From positions 582,501 through 646,500 of the forward strand of contig NW_024881313.1 in NCBI RefSeq assembly GCF_018691265.1: a DNA stretch of 64,000 bases, read 5' to 3'. Shown here in pieces: positions 11,021-23,944 of the stretch (positions within the stretch are counted from its first letter, which is position 1; every line of letters begins with the position of its first letter). Below the pieces are notes generated by a model. That model was given only the letters and a program-made list of their open reading frames with translations, made no database searches and was not told where the DNA came from. This DNA comes from Tyto alba (taxonomy: Eukaryota > Chordata > Aves > Strigiformes > Tytonidae). Both the position numbers and the translations under genes were made by a program.

Positions 11021-13073
11021 AAATGATTGGAATGAGTAAATGAACAACTGTGGGGAAGACTACGGGAGAGGGGAGGGAACTGTTTGTCTTTTATGTCAAA
11101 GTAATTGAAAACCTGACGGAACATAAAATGTATTTTTGCTTCCTGACCATCTTGAAGTCATTAAGGAAATTACCATAAATTTTCATAGAATTTATATATC
11201 ACATTCGCTTTAATGCCTGGCGCATATATTTCCTACTCAGATGGTGGGCTCCCTCTGCCAGGTGCCAGCAGGTTGGTGTAAATTACTCAGCAGAAGTTAA
11301 AATGTTCTTTCACTACAAGCTGACAAAGTGGAAGACATATGCAAAAATCCAATATTCTCCTCAACCCTACTACTCTCTCATTTCTTCCTCCTCCTTCTGT
11401 GAGGAACCCAAGGAAAGGAATTCCTTATCTGAGGAAAACTTAAGTGAAATTCTTGTCTGAAATCTGCTTGATTTTTATCAGGGAAAAGACTTCAAAGTTA
11501 AATGGTGGCATTTCTCAGCTTTTTGAATGTACATGATACTTTGATTTTCTTCTTTGTTTTTAATCCAGAGTTTTAAAATAATGTTTCCATGCTACACAAC
11601 TTAAAAACAAAAATACAGTTCTTACTAACTGGAACTATATTTCAAGAAAATCCATTTCTGCATTGTATTTTTACCTTGTATAAATATGAAAAAAAACCCT
11701 TTCTGCCTGGCTCAACACAAGAAGGTTTTATCCCAGTTAAGATAGCGTATTATTTGAACACTAAAATACTAGGCAATGATCACATATTTCCTCTGAGGCA
11801 TCCAGGTTTCCTTGCATGTGAAGTTGGGTGAGCCTTGGAACTTTTCTCATAGAAGTATAAAACATACCTAATTCTTCACACTCTTCTAGAAGAAAACTCT
11901 TTTGGACTATGAAAAGACCCAGACCATATTTGTCGAGTTGCAGTTTCATCAGTTGTTATATCACTAGTTCAATTTGATCATGATACCTGTGGAATTATTT
12001 AATACTGTGTGGTAATATTGTATTTGCTATGTTGGCAGTCTTCAGGATGAAGATTCTGTTACCCTTACCACTATGCAAGGTAAAAGGAATTTGAAGAATC
12101 AAGAGTAATGCTAGGAATAGCACAAAATATGAGTAGCATCAAAAGCATCAGAAATTTAAATGAAGGTTTGGTGATGGGCTTTTTTTGGCCTAAATTCATT
12201 TTAGGAGTGTGGAATGTGTTATTTGGAGAATTGCAGGGGGTGGAAAAAAGGTCTGAGGATAGTATTTATTAATTTAATTTTGTGGAAGTTAATGCTTCAT
12301 GGGAATGGCCATGGCTTTTCCTCCCTCCTTTTCTGAACACTGTCATGTAGAGTTCCTTATGCTCTTGCTGACTTTACCACAGAATTGTCTGTATTTTAGC
12401 AATTGTGCTCAGTACACAGTAATGGTAATATTAAAGCTTTATTTAGGAGAATCTTTCTGTGGCATTAGTAAAAAACAGGCAGGTTCTTGGTGTTTGTTTT
12501 ATGTTGTCAGGTTTTTGGTTTTGTTTTTTTTTGTTTGTTTGGGTTTATTTTGGCTTTTTTTTTTTTTTTTTTTTTTTTTTAATCCTCCAAAACCACTAAT
12601 TGAACTGTGAAGTGCTCTTATATCTTTTGGGGGGGGATTTTAATCCCCATGTCTACAGCATTTTACTGTTTTAAACAGAAATATTAAATAGTTGCCCTGG
12701 AATGAAGAGTTGTATCAAACTTTCCTTTTGACCTGTACACAGCACATGCTACAAGTGAAGTTACATAACCTCCTTATATTCCAACTGTTATTCTATAAAC
12801 AAATGGCAGTATTGTTAACTTCAGTTTGTACAAAAACAATATTATGAAGAAATAAGAAATACTTATTACTTGTAGTATGCAGCCATCTTTCCTCCTTGCT
12901 TTTCTTTACTGGCGATACTTGTCATTCAGACATTATTTTCTAACAAGTTAAACTGCAAAGAAATAATTCCCTCAGAAGCTCCCTTTCAGCTTCATTCCTA
13001 GCTCCCCCTATTAATAGTGCAAGTGTTGGCAGCCCCATTTTCATGATGTTTACAGAATTGCTCAGAAGTTTAC

Positions 13074-13111
<38 letters not shown>

Positions 13112-14156
13112 TGAAGATCAAAATAACAAGTTCTTATTGTTCAACAGTTGTTAATGTATTTGACCTAATATTCCCACAGGTATGTTACATCCTAACAACC
13201 TTGGCTTTTCACAATTAGAAAAAAACAAACAAACAAACAAACAAACAAAAAACTTGATGTATTTCATTTGTCAACTCATTGGTGTCTGAAGCAGCTACTG
13301 CCAAACTCTGGAAGGGTTTGTCCTGAGTAAATGCGCGGGGGCTTGATCTGTGATTTTTTAAATGCCCTTGGGAGGTGAGATCAGATGTGTAAGAATGTGA
13401 TTGTGTTTATTTTTTACATGATTCCCTTGGCAGAATCCTTAGGGATTTGCTGCATCAAAGATATTTATGAGTATATTGCCCTCAGCTACTGTTTGAAAGG
13501 GAGCAATGCAGGACAGGGGCAGATGAAGGGTAGGCAAACTGATGACTCTAGTTATAGAGAACAATAAGAGTCTCCTAGATCTTGATACCCTCTCTGATAC
13601 ATAGCACTCAAGCAAATTAGGTGAATGTGCAAAAATCTCCAGTCATGTTTCCACTTCAAAGATTTGCCTGTGTATTACAGTTACTGAATGTTTATAATTT
13701 CAGAAGCAGCAAAGCATGATCAGGATTAGTCATGCAGCGGATGGTCTCAGCGTATGCTCTTGTCTGTGCATGGTGTGGGTTTATTTGGACAGCAAGATTG
13801 TCAGGCATGTGACTATTATGTTTGGCCTTTTGGTGTGAAACAGATGTTTGTTGTTTATATGCATGAATACTTCTGTGTTCTTGCAGTCTTCCTGCTTTAA
13901 TGGGAAGAATTAAGCAAGAAGATGCTAAGTGAAATTTGACAGTTTTGTCATAGTGGGTCCTCAGCATGTGTAGGTTTACATTTCCCATGAATAAGAGGTA
14001 GTAAAAATTATGAAGCTAGCAAAAAAAGAGGAGAGTTAAAATATGAAATTATATATGAAGTTACTTTCACTGAGGATGTATTGTTCTAGTAAGAAGAAGC
14101 AGTTATTTGCCCACAGTTCAGTAAGAGCTCGTGAACAATACAGAAAACTGTTAATC
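11021..14156. other. AT-rich non-coding sequence with long poly(T) tracts
   Basis: No gene seen. Poly(T) tracts lie at 12555-12580 (26 T) and 13077-13110 (34 T). The 103-codon frame at 12299-12610 ends in translated poly(T), and the 98-codon minus frame at 13692-13988 has no recognisable domain. Confidence 0.6.
13219..13256. repeat. (AAAC)n microsatellite
   Basis: About eight tandem AAAC units within an A-rich run, in AT-rich non-coding sequence. Confidence 0.9.
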
Positions 14157-14193
14157 ATCTTAAAGGTCTTTTCCAACCTAAATGATTCTATGA
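14157..14193 (+). mobile_element. CR1 3' tail fragment
   Basis: The stretch around AGGTCTTTTCCAACCTAAAT followed by GATTCTATGA is the typical 3' end of CR1 (lysine-rich UTR end, then the ATTCTATGA tail). Only about 37 bp remain, so it is an extremely 5'-truncated copy. Confidence 0.75.
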
Positions 14194-17034
14194 ACTAGCC
14201 AAAGTGCCATTTAAAAAAATTAAGCCATCTAACATTTATATTAATTTTGCTGATAAGACTAGTTGCATAATCTATTAGTAATGTACATCTGCTGATTTAT
14301 AAAAATAAGTATATGTATGCACGTGTACATACACATACAGAGGGCTTTTAATTAGTTGCTCAGATAATGTATAAATATCTTCCCCTTTAAATTTGCTGAT
14401 TGAAAAATGAAGAATTCCTGCCCTTTAAATGTTCAGCTTTCACAGAGGTTACAGTAAATCTCTTAATCTCCCAAGCACTTATTCTCCTCTGGGTTTTTCA
14501 CAGGCATTTATCCACAGGACATTCGTTTTCAATCTGTATTTAAATCCAGCAATAACTGTGTGGACTTTGAGCTATCTGCTTTCATGCACTCCTAATGGGC
14601 TCTACCACAGGAACTCTGGATGAGCTAGGAAAAAAAAAATAGATTCAAGCCCAGTCATATTTGGCTTCCATTTCAGTTTAAGCTGAGTCTCTATTTATTC
14701 TTGGTGAAGAGAGCATTAAAGAAAGCAATTACTGGGGGGAGAGGGAAGGGCAGGAAGGATCCACAATAAAGGATTTATTCTGGCTTTATAGCGAACACCA
14801 GTGTATCAGATTTTCAGGTTTATAATGGGACGTAGCTGAAAGTATCTGCAGAATGAGGTGTGAGAATTTGAAAGGTATCCTGGATTTTGGTCAAATGCCC
14901 TCAGCACTTTTTTCTGGTTCCTTACAAAACCTTTAGTCCAGATCCTTAGATGTAAAAGGTCATAACTTCATGTTGTCCTGTAAATACACAGTAACTCACA
15001 GTAGCACATTTTCTCATTACTTAGTAGATACTTTGCAGTTAATATGCTAAATGGCCTGTTTTTGTAAGGGAAACTTTGTATTAAATTTATATTATGATGT
15101 GAAAGAAAACACAGAAACACAGTGTTCTTTTAAGTAGTTACAATGAAGCTGCATCTTGACCTTCTGGCATTTTCTTTCCTGTGCATCAAAGAATTCGTTT
15201 CAGTTTCATTAAGAACATATTTAGGGAAGGTAAGTGAGGGAGATTGAAAGAAACTGTGCTGAAGAGACTTACAGTTCTGTATTTCCAGTCTAAGTAAAAT
15301 AACCTAAATCTGAAAACTATTCTAAATTGCATCCAGAAAAATGTGTGGTATTACCAATGAACAGAAATATTTTAAACAATAATTTTTTCATCTTATTCTG
15401 TTTACTCTTTCCCTTTCTGTCATCATTCTCTTCATTATTCCTATTCTCTGCTGCCATTCTGTGAACCTTTCCCCAGAGTACAAATCCTTTGACTTTCTGT
15501 GCACTGTATTTTCTCACTGTCCTTTGCTAATTCAGCTTTGCTTTGCTGTTTTGGTCTTATAAACATACTGCGTTATCAAAGACAATGGAATAGCCTTCTA
15601 TCAATAATAGCAAGATGCGTTTCTTATTTTCTGCTTATAATATTAGATATACTTTAAATATTATTAGTATTAAGATTTTATTTTATATATAATGTTTATA
15701 TTATTACCATTATTTTCTGGTAAATGTGTTTGAGATTTTACCTTTGAAAATATTCTTACTAGGGAGCATACAGAGTGATGATGAATTGTTCAGTAGAAGA
15801 TATATCTTTGTATTTCTTTCTAAATTGCATGTGTTGGTCTCATGTGGAGCTATAAGTAAAAATAAATGGGCTAATTAAACTGTGATGTTTATTAAACCCT
15901 TGGAAAATTGAGTTAGACCCTCTTTCATGGTGCAGGAAAAGTCTAACTCAGATCATTATTCACAGCATGAGTAAACTTCTGGATGGATGGAGATTAGGAA
16001 GAAAATTCATGTCAAATGTGAGCTGCTGCTTACCTCTTTCAGTATATATTAAAGAGCTTTAGCCAAGGAGTACCTTGAAGGGAAGTGATGGACTCATACC
16101 AGTATCTTGGCCTCTCATGATAGGACAAAAAGAGAATTGGAAAGGAGTTGCTGACTTGTACCAGTTTGATGTTTAACTTCTTAATTTATTGATATGCGTA
16201 ACCTAAAGAACAGATCATAATATTATCTAATTAAGTGTTATCCAGCTATTTAGTAAATGATTGCCTGGATAAATTTACTTAAAACCCTCTGGTGCTAGGA
16301 ATAGAATAGCGATGAGCCTGAAACTGGCTTTTTATCTATGTATTTATTTTTCCTCCTTAAGGGATCAAAGCTCTGGGGAACAGTTCTAAATGTGTCTCTG
16401 ACTCAGTAAATTTATACATTATAGGTTGTTTAACTCTGTTTTCTTACTAAGTTAAGCAAATGCTTATAATAGAATGTACAATATTTCTGTAACCAGGGAA
16501 ATATTACTTAAGATTATTTAACACTTACTAGATTATTTAAACAAGAAGATGTTATATTGGCCTGTATGCAACAACTTATTCTTGAACTGCAGATTACTAG
16601 CTAAAATAAAATAATAAATAAATAAATAATAATAAAAAAAGTTCAAGGTGAAATAAAGAAGAAACCTGGAAAAATAATTTAAAAATTGGATAAGTTTGAA
16701 GTGGAAGTTTTCTGAATTTGGAAATCTGTTCTTTAATACATTAGTTTTCAATGAGTTCTTTTCAAAAACATTGAGTTGTTTGATCACACCAAGTTCTTGT
16801 TTGCTGTAGATTGCTACACATTGCTGATGAATATGCATGCTTCTTAGCAGTAGTATTTCTTAGCAGAGTTGACCATAACAATAAAGAGAAATTGTCTGTG
16901 AAAGAAACTTGTTTGAAATAGCATTTTACTTGCAAGTCACAGAGCCTTATGCTGACTGATGGCACATTTAACGATCATGTGGACAAGAGCCCAGAGAATT
17001 TTCGCCTCAACTTACTGAATTTTTTCTTACTTTC
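14194..17034. other. AT-rich non-coding sequence
   Basis: No gene or long repeat is recognised. An A-rich AAAT/AAT simple repeat lies at 16601-16640. The 101- and 67-codon minus frames at 16533-16965 partly read through that simple repeat and look like chance. A strong 5' splice-like GAAG|GTAAGT occurs at 15224-15233, but no coding exon could be built upstream of it. Confidence 0.55.
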
Positions 17035-17636
17035 TGTCTTGGTTTGGGCTGAAATAAAGTTAATATTCCTTTTCAGGGACTAGATGAGTGCTGTGTTTTG
17101 GATTTAGCTTTGGGTTTGGTATGGGAAGAATGCTGATAGCACACCGGTGTTTTCAGCTGCTGCCGAGACTTCAAGGACTCTCCGACTCTCCATGTCCTGC
17201 CCGTGCGCAAGGGCACAGGGAGCAGGGAGGGAGCACGGCCAGAGCACCTGACCCGAACTGGCCAGTGAAATATTCCATAGCATGGAATGTCATGCTCACT
17301 ATATAGAGGTGGGGTGGTTGGGAAGGAGCTCTCTCGCTTCCGGGATTGCGATTGTGGGATCTTGGTATCTCGGGGTCGCTGGCCGGGAACGGGCTGGGGA
17401 TTGGTTAGTGGGTGGTGAAGCAATTACGCTGTACATTGCCTGTTTATATATTTCTTTTTGTTTTCCCCCTATCATCATCATTGTTCTCATTTTATTGCCA
17501 ATATTAAACTGTTCTTATCTCAGCCTGTGAGTCTCCCTTCACCCCTCTAATCCCCTCCCCCATTCCCAGGTGGGGAGGGGGAAGGGAGGGTGACCAGCTG
17601 CAGGGGTTGGTTGCCGACCGGGCCCAAACCATGACA
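17035..17636 (+). mobile_element. Solo LTR of an avian endogenous retrovirus (LTR-3)
   Basis: A 602-bp copy of the LTR-1/LTR-2 family in + orientation. It begins TGTCTTGGTTTGGGC and ends GCCCAAACCATGACA. TATA CTATATAG is at 17299-17306 and ATTAAA at 17503-17508, giving a predicted R region near 190 nt. A G-rich block GGGGAGGGGGAAGGGAGGG lies at about 17572-17590. The CRE core present in LTR-1 and LTR-2 is altered here (AATGTCATG). The flanking 5-mers CTTTC and GCCTT do not match, unlike the other four LTRs. The 116-codon minus frame and the plus frames inside it are LTR sequence. Confidence 0.9.
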
Positions 17637-17713
17637 GCCTTTTTTAGGACCCTGAATATTACAGCCTTTCCTTTATTTTTTAATTTTGCAAAGTAAATTT
17701 AAGGAAGTGAGAT

Positions 17714-18621
17714 TGTAGTGGTTTGAGCTGGGTTAGCAGCCAACCACCGCAGATGGTCACGTGCAAAAGGCAGACTCGTTAGGGGAAGAACAAAAAACCA
17801 TACATTTCTTACAGACACTAACAACACGTAACAAAGTACGACAGTGAGAAGCATTGCCACATCTTGAGAACACCTTCCCCCATCCCTCCCTTCTTCCCGG
17901 GCTCAGCTCTGCTCCCGATATCTGTACCTCCTCCCCCAGGGGCGCAGGGGCAGGGAGTGGGGGTTGCAGTCAGTGGTGCTGCTTCTTCCACCTTCGGTGT
18001 GTGTGTTGGGGATCTCCTGGAACTTGCTCCCCCTGCTCCATTGTGATCCCCCTCTCCCAGAAGACAGTCCTCCACAGGAGTCTCTCTCCCACGGCTGCAG
18101 CCCTTCCCGAGCTGCTCCGGCGTGGGACTCCCCCTCATGCTGCAATCCTCCCAGCGCTGAATTACAGCAGCAGGGTCTGTCTTTTTCCCCACAAGACCCC
18201 AGCCTTCTTCGGGCACAGCACTTTGCTCATCCAAGTGAAAAGAAACACAGGCCACACAAATCAGTGTCTGCTCCACCGTAGATCTCCATGGGTGGCAGGG
18301 GGGGCCACCCTGCCGTCTCCCCACAGGATACAGGGGGGTCTCTGCTCTGGCACACCTCCCCCCTCCTTTCTTCCTCCGTTCCTCCACTGACCTTGGTGTT
18401 CATGCAGCTGCAGCAACTCCTCCTCACAAGTCCCACTGCCCGTCACCACGTCCCTTCTTAAATACGTTATCGCAGAGGCGCAGCCGATTGGCTCAATTTC
18501 CCAAACAGAAGTGGAGCTGACGTGGAGCTGGGGGAGCTTCGAGAAGCTTCTCACAGGGGGCCGCCCCGATAGCCCCCTCACCTGCCACCAAAAAACTCCA
18601 CCACTCACTCAACCCAGGACA
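17714..18621 (-). mobile_element. Solo LTR of a second avian ERV family (LTR-4)
   Basis: A 908-bp GC-richer element flanked by a perfect 5-bp duplication GAGAT (17709-17713 and 18622-18626). In its own sense it starts TGTCCTGGGTTGAG and ends CAAACCACTACA. It has a heat-shock-element-like array (18533-18550), a CRE-like TGACGT core (18518-18523), a CCAAT box (18487-18491 as ATTGG) and a TATA-like GTATTTAA (18458-18465). The promoter part resembles LTR-5, and the last 46 bp match the U5 end of LTR-3 at 35 of 46 positions. No retroviral gene adjoins it. Frames up to 189 codons on both strands occur because the sequence is GC-rich and stop-poor. They show no viral domain. Confidence 0.85.
18458..18550 (-). 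promoter_or_regulatory. LTR-4 core promoter with heat-shock-element-like array
   Basis: In LTR sense the order is GAA-gc-TTC-tc-GAA-gc-TCC (18550 down to 18533), then a TGACGT CRE core (18523-18518), CCAAT (18491-18487) and GTATTTAAGAAGGG (TATA-like, 18465-18452). The first three pentamers fit the nGAAnnTTCnnGAAn heat-shock element exactly, and the fourth has one change. Binding by HSF is inferred from the motif alone. Confidence 0.5.
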
Positions 18622-18626
18622 GAGAT

Positions 18627-21600
18627 ATAGCCATACTCTTCAGGATTTGAAACCTTCTCAAAAACTCAATTCTGTCTCTTTTATTGAAAAGCTTGTAGAT
18701 TGAAACACAAGTTTCTGTTTGTTACTTAGACTTTTAAGTTTTAATATTTAGCATTTGGGCATAATTATTTTTCCCAACATTTAATAACTGCATTTAAATG
18801 AGGCCTGTCTTGATGGTTAATTCCTGGGAATTTATGGTTGTCTTGACATTTCTAATACACCGATGATTGCAGTGAAATCACTTACAAACTTTTGTACATT
18901 TTAAGTTGTTTCCTTATGAACTGTTTATTCATCCCCTTTCATGGGAAAACACTGTAGCAATAGGGACTACAGATACTCAGTGTGCTGCTGTGTGAATTAG
19001 TTTACATCAGCTTCTCATCTGGCAAATCATCTGACAGTCCAGCAGGCATTTTCACCTACTTGTAGTAATGATGGGGAAATTCAGTAGCCAAACAACACTT
19101 CTCAGCCAGCCCAAATGCAGGTGTGGAATATGAGACATGGATGTTTCCTGACTTGCCCAGAATCTGTCAGCCAGAAGTGGAATGAAGGATATCTGATTCA
19201 TGTTCCAGTTTTCATGGCTTGCCTTTCTTCTGACACTTATAGTCCAAATCTGACAGGTAATTCACTTCCTAGTCTTTGTATTTCCACCAAAAACTGTGGT
19301 GCAACTCTTTATCCACACCTCTCTGACCAGAGTCAAATGTATATTTAATTTAATCTTTTTGAAATCAATATTGCAAAACTTATTTTGGGTCAAGTATTTT
19401 TATCCTTTAATGAGTTCCCTCTGACAATAGTTTCTGATTCTTTGTCTTGTAATATATAGTAAACTTTGCCTTCTTAGCAGACCTACTGTCATCAAACTCT
19501 GAAGAGAACTATGATTATATTGATACATTTCTAGGACTACAAATGTAATACTCAGCTGTGTTTTGTTCCCGAAACCTTGACACAGGAATGGGTTGTGAGA
19601 ATACTTGCATGTCTGCTGAAGCTTATTTTTCTGTGAATTTTAGTTTGAGGATTTTCTTATTCATTCATAAGAAAAACCCAAAACCAAAACCTAGAACCAC
19701 CACCAGCAGCACCACACCCCCCCTTCCCCGCCCCCCCAAAAAAACCACAAGGCAAACAAACCCCAAACCAAACTTTAGGAAATTTTTTAGCTGGTAAAAA
19801 TGAATAATTTTAATCCTCTTCAGACATCAGAATAATTTACTGCGTAAATGTTATATTACGCTATTTACATTGTGTTAAGCATAGTAACATAAAATAACAA
19901 GTGGCTCCACAGAGAACAAGAATGGAAATTTACAGCTACACCATTTCTCATAATGCTTAATATATTAGACATCAACACAGGGCTATGAACTGGAAGTTAC
20001 ACAAGGTTCTAATACCAGCCAAATTCATAAATTATTTTACTCCTCTGAAATATAGTTGAACTCATCAGATACTGAAGCATCCATGCCAAGAAATTATGAT
20101 CAAATACTTCGGCTCATGCCGGTGAGCTGCGGTTCCATTTGCTTCCATCAGCCACAGGGAGCTGTGCTCTCTGAGGATCTTCTGATGTTGCACATAGGCT
20201 TCTGTGACTGTCGGTGTCCTTTTGTTGTCTGTTTATATCGTCACTTTTGCATAGGCCATTTTACTGTAATGGATGGATGGATTTGAAAAACATCTCCAGC
20301 TACTATTAATAACATTCTTCAGTGTATGTATTTCTACAAGCATTTAGTAACAGCTGTTTGAAAAAGCCACTTTTTGATTTACTTCCTTTGTATCTAATTT
20401 TACAGTACCATTTCTTTTTTTTTTTTTTTTTTTTTGCTTGTTCTAGGTAATATTTGTCTATCAGAAAATATTGATTATAAAATTTGAAGAAAAACCTTTC
20501 CAAATGTCAGTGGGGTATTTGAACTTAAAAAAAAGTCCTGAGTATAAATTCCATGTCAGTAATTTAAAATCAACACAGTTCATTTTAGTGGTATTTTTGG
20601 CAATAACAACAGAAGTTTGAGTGTTATTAGAAAGCTCACTTGTTTAACTATACATGTGTTCTTATGACAAATAAAAGAAATTATTTACTATAAAAGTATT
20701 TTAATGTATTCCTTCAACTGTCATATAGTGTACTTACTCATTGATTACTGCCTGATGTATGATATTTGTAGCTATGTAGTAGAAAAGCTTTCTAATGAAA
20801 TAAAAGATTATACAAATCTAAAACATATGTAGCTTTTAATGATTGGACATTACTGCTGCAGATTATATATCCTTGGAGAGGAAAAGGAAATATTTTGCCT
20901 GATGTGAATTCATCTTCTGTTCTGCAGGAAATACCTTCAGTAAATGTTGTTAAAGCTTGGGATATGCAGGGAAAAGCAGTGACCACTTTAAAAACAGATG
21001 ACTGAAAATAATGATGCTACTTGATGCTGCTTATGTATGGAGCAATAGAATATATGTGCCTTTTTTTTACATTCTGGAATTACTTCTGGTAATTTTCTTT
21101 GAAATGACTGATTTTCCAGACATTTGTGGTACAGCGGTGCCGATGAGCTTTTAACTAGAGGTAGGAGTCCACAACAGAAAAAATAGGTTTCATTATAGTC
21201 TTCAGAACTACAGAACACAAGGAAGGGAAAAGAGTCTGGACATTAAAATCTTTTCAGCTGCTACTTTGGTTCCATAGGTGTTATTCCTATTGTTTAATTG
21301 AAACAGGATTCTCATGCTATAGTAGATGTAAAAGTGCTTGGTTACCATTATGAGCAAGTGACAAAGATTCTCTATATTCTCTTTTACCAGGTTATATCTT
21401 TAGATAGTTTAATCAATATATTTTTACTTACAGTGTAGTAAGGAATAATACGAAAGTTTCAATTAAAAACCTTCATCATTTGCCAGTGATTATGCAGGCT
21501 AAATTAATTCTTGGTGTTATAAACCACACTGATGGTGAGTGAAGCATTTAATAACAGGAAGTAAAGTGAATCCTGTCTTTTCTCAGCTCTGTAAGGAGTT

Positions 21601-23940
21601 TTGGCAGGTCTGCCAATAGGGTTATTGATCGTTCTTCCTTTGTGTCTCGCTACTTGGTCAGGCTATTATGTACTGATTATCTGATGTTCATAGTATGTGT
21701 CTTTTGGCATTCAGGAATCTATAAATAGTGCATGCTTTGAAAAGTCTTCCTTTGGAAAGGCAAGAAATGTTTCAAGATCACTTTCTGAATAGGCTTTACA
21801 TGTATGTCTCTAGTGCAGGATTTTGTATCTCTAGCCTGCGATCTAAGGTAAACCTCATATTTAGAAATAAACTCTTTCAAGCATGTGATACCTTTAATAA
21901 GGATTCTGTTTTGAGAGCAGAAGTTAACACTGAGTGTGTGTTCTTTGAAAATGTACGTGATAATGGTACTGCTGTGATTATTTCCCATTATAGGCTTCTA
22001 TATTAACAGTTGGATTTCTCTGTTGCTACCTTCAACATGCTCACTGGGTAAGATTAATTCTAAGTCAGTCTTAGTGATGTATGTGTAGGAATCCAAAAAA
22101 CCTTCAAACGAATAGGACATTTCTATGATAGGTCAGAGATTTTAAAAATTAATACACTGGGCTGTACATTCTGGTAAGTAACTGGTTTAAATGGCAGCAC
22201 TACAAACAGAGTTTGGGGAGGAAGAGAACACTGTGTTTTACAGCCAATTTTTGTGGGATACAGCCATGACTGATAAGCACTGTACTGCTTCAGCTGAGGA
22301 AACTGCCCAAGCTGCTTTTCCATTGCCTGTGGTAATAAAGCTTCAGGATTTATTACTTAATTATTTCTTTTTTTTCAATACTAGTCACAGGACAAAAGAA
22401 TGCAAGTCATCCTTCCTCTGAAGCCGTACTGTCTGTTCTCACCACAGGGAAGTTTCTGTCTCTCTGAAAACCAAACAGCTATTCTGGCAGGATACCTTGT
22501 TGAATGTAATATCAGATGTTGCCACTTTTCTTACCATAGTAATCAAAGCTACAACTAGTGAACAACACCACTGAAACAAGTGTTGATTGTTTTTCTAAAT
22601 GTGACTTTATAGCATTGCTTATATTAGATGCTAATTTGTAGTGCTTCTTCTAGCCTGGCCTGAATTTCTTGGGGATTTACAGATGTATTATATAAAGGTA
22701 CCAGCCAGACTACATTAAAAGGAAATACAAGTCTAGCTTTATTTTGACAGGTGAAATGCTTAACAGTTCTATTTTCTAGTCCTATCAGTTGAAAGGATCA
22801 AAAGATGCTTGATGGTCTGAAATTTATCACTGTGTCGCTTTGAGGATAAAGTCATCTGTTTTCATGCCACTGAACACCAAATACTCTATGACAAAACAAG
22901 AGAGAATAAGTCCATTTTTTTTTTGTGCAGAGCATACAGAAGGGAGGAAGGATTGTTGTAATATTATTTGAATTTAAATGTGCTTAAGTAATTGATAGAT
23001 GTTTATCAATATAAATAAAACAAACAAAAAAGTAATTAATTTGCTCCAATACTTGCAGCAGCAGTCTAATTGTAGAAGAGGAGATGCATTTCTGGAGTAA
23101 AAGATAGCAGCTTGGAAAAGCTGTCTTGGCTAGCTTTGGCTTTACATAGCTAAAATGCTAAGCCCCTCCAAAGACAACCTTTGATGACCTGTATGCTAAT
23201 ACTTTCTGGCCAGGATTACTCCTGATTACAAAGGAATCTAATAACTGTCCTTGGCAGAGATTACTGTCTTCTCATGTCACCAGCAGTTCTGAGTGGGTGG
23301 GTTCATGGGAATCCCATGCATTTTTGCACCATTCCGCAAAGATCTGCCGTGTGTGGTTTCGTTCAGAGTGTGTATTTGTTAATAGGACATTATTACTTGC
23401 CTCATCAAATTTCAAGGGGGACATACGATTAAATACTGCAGTTGCTGAAGTGTTTTATTTTGTTCACTATCAGTGACTTCTGTGTGACAGCTGCCCTAAG
23501 GGTTGTGGAAATGGATGCATAGACACATGAGAATTTCTCTTTCTGTTGTCATGTGTCAATCTTCTTGCAGGATTCATTCAGTTTATAGTTTGTTGTTCCT
23601 GCTCTATGCTTATAATCTCTTGTTAATATTCTTGTATCGTTGGTTTAAGGACTTTTTTGTTGTTGTTTTCACTGTGCTGTGATATCCCTGTTAATACATT
23701 TGGGATGTACCTTCTCAAAAGTATACATTCAAGAACTACTTTTTTGTGTGTAGCTAACAGAATTGTGAATGTCAAAATTCCCAGAGGCAGCACTTAATTT
23801 AAAAAACAAACAAACAAATCCTCCCTTCCAAAACCAACAAAAGCTCCTTATTTGGGCAATTTAAACTAGTTATCTGCAAACATTTCCAGAATATTTCATC
23901 ACCTACCACAGCAATCCATATAAGATACATTACAGAAAAG
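18627..23940. other. AT-rich non-coding sequence
   Basis: No gene seen. Poly(T) lies at 20415-20435 (21 T). Several overlapping 60-92-codon frames on both strands (for example 21719-22006, both strands) have no recognisable domain. A run of GGAT units lies near 20270. Confidence 0.55.
19670..19775. repeat. A/C-rich low-complexity tract
   Basis: About 105 bp almost free of T and poor in G on the + strand, with runs of C and A and CCA/CAA-like units. The 79-codon frame across it is proline-, threonine- and lysine-rich only because of this composition. Confidence 0.8.
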
Positions 23941-23944
23941 GGAG

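Noticed and set aside
13219..13256. CRISPR-like array or other functional repeat
   Set aside because: Simple AAAC microsatellite with no spacers, in a vertebrate context.
15180..15233. A micro-exon before GAAG|GTAAGT
   Set aside because: The donor is good, but only about 44 nt could be coding and no partner exon or homology is visible.
17818..18608. Frames of 105-189 codons on both strands
   Set aside because: All lie in the GC-rich, stop-poor LTR-4, overlap one another and show no retroviral or other domain.
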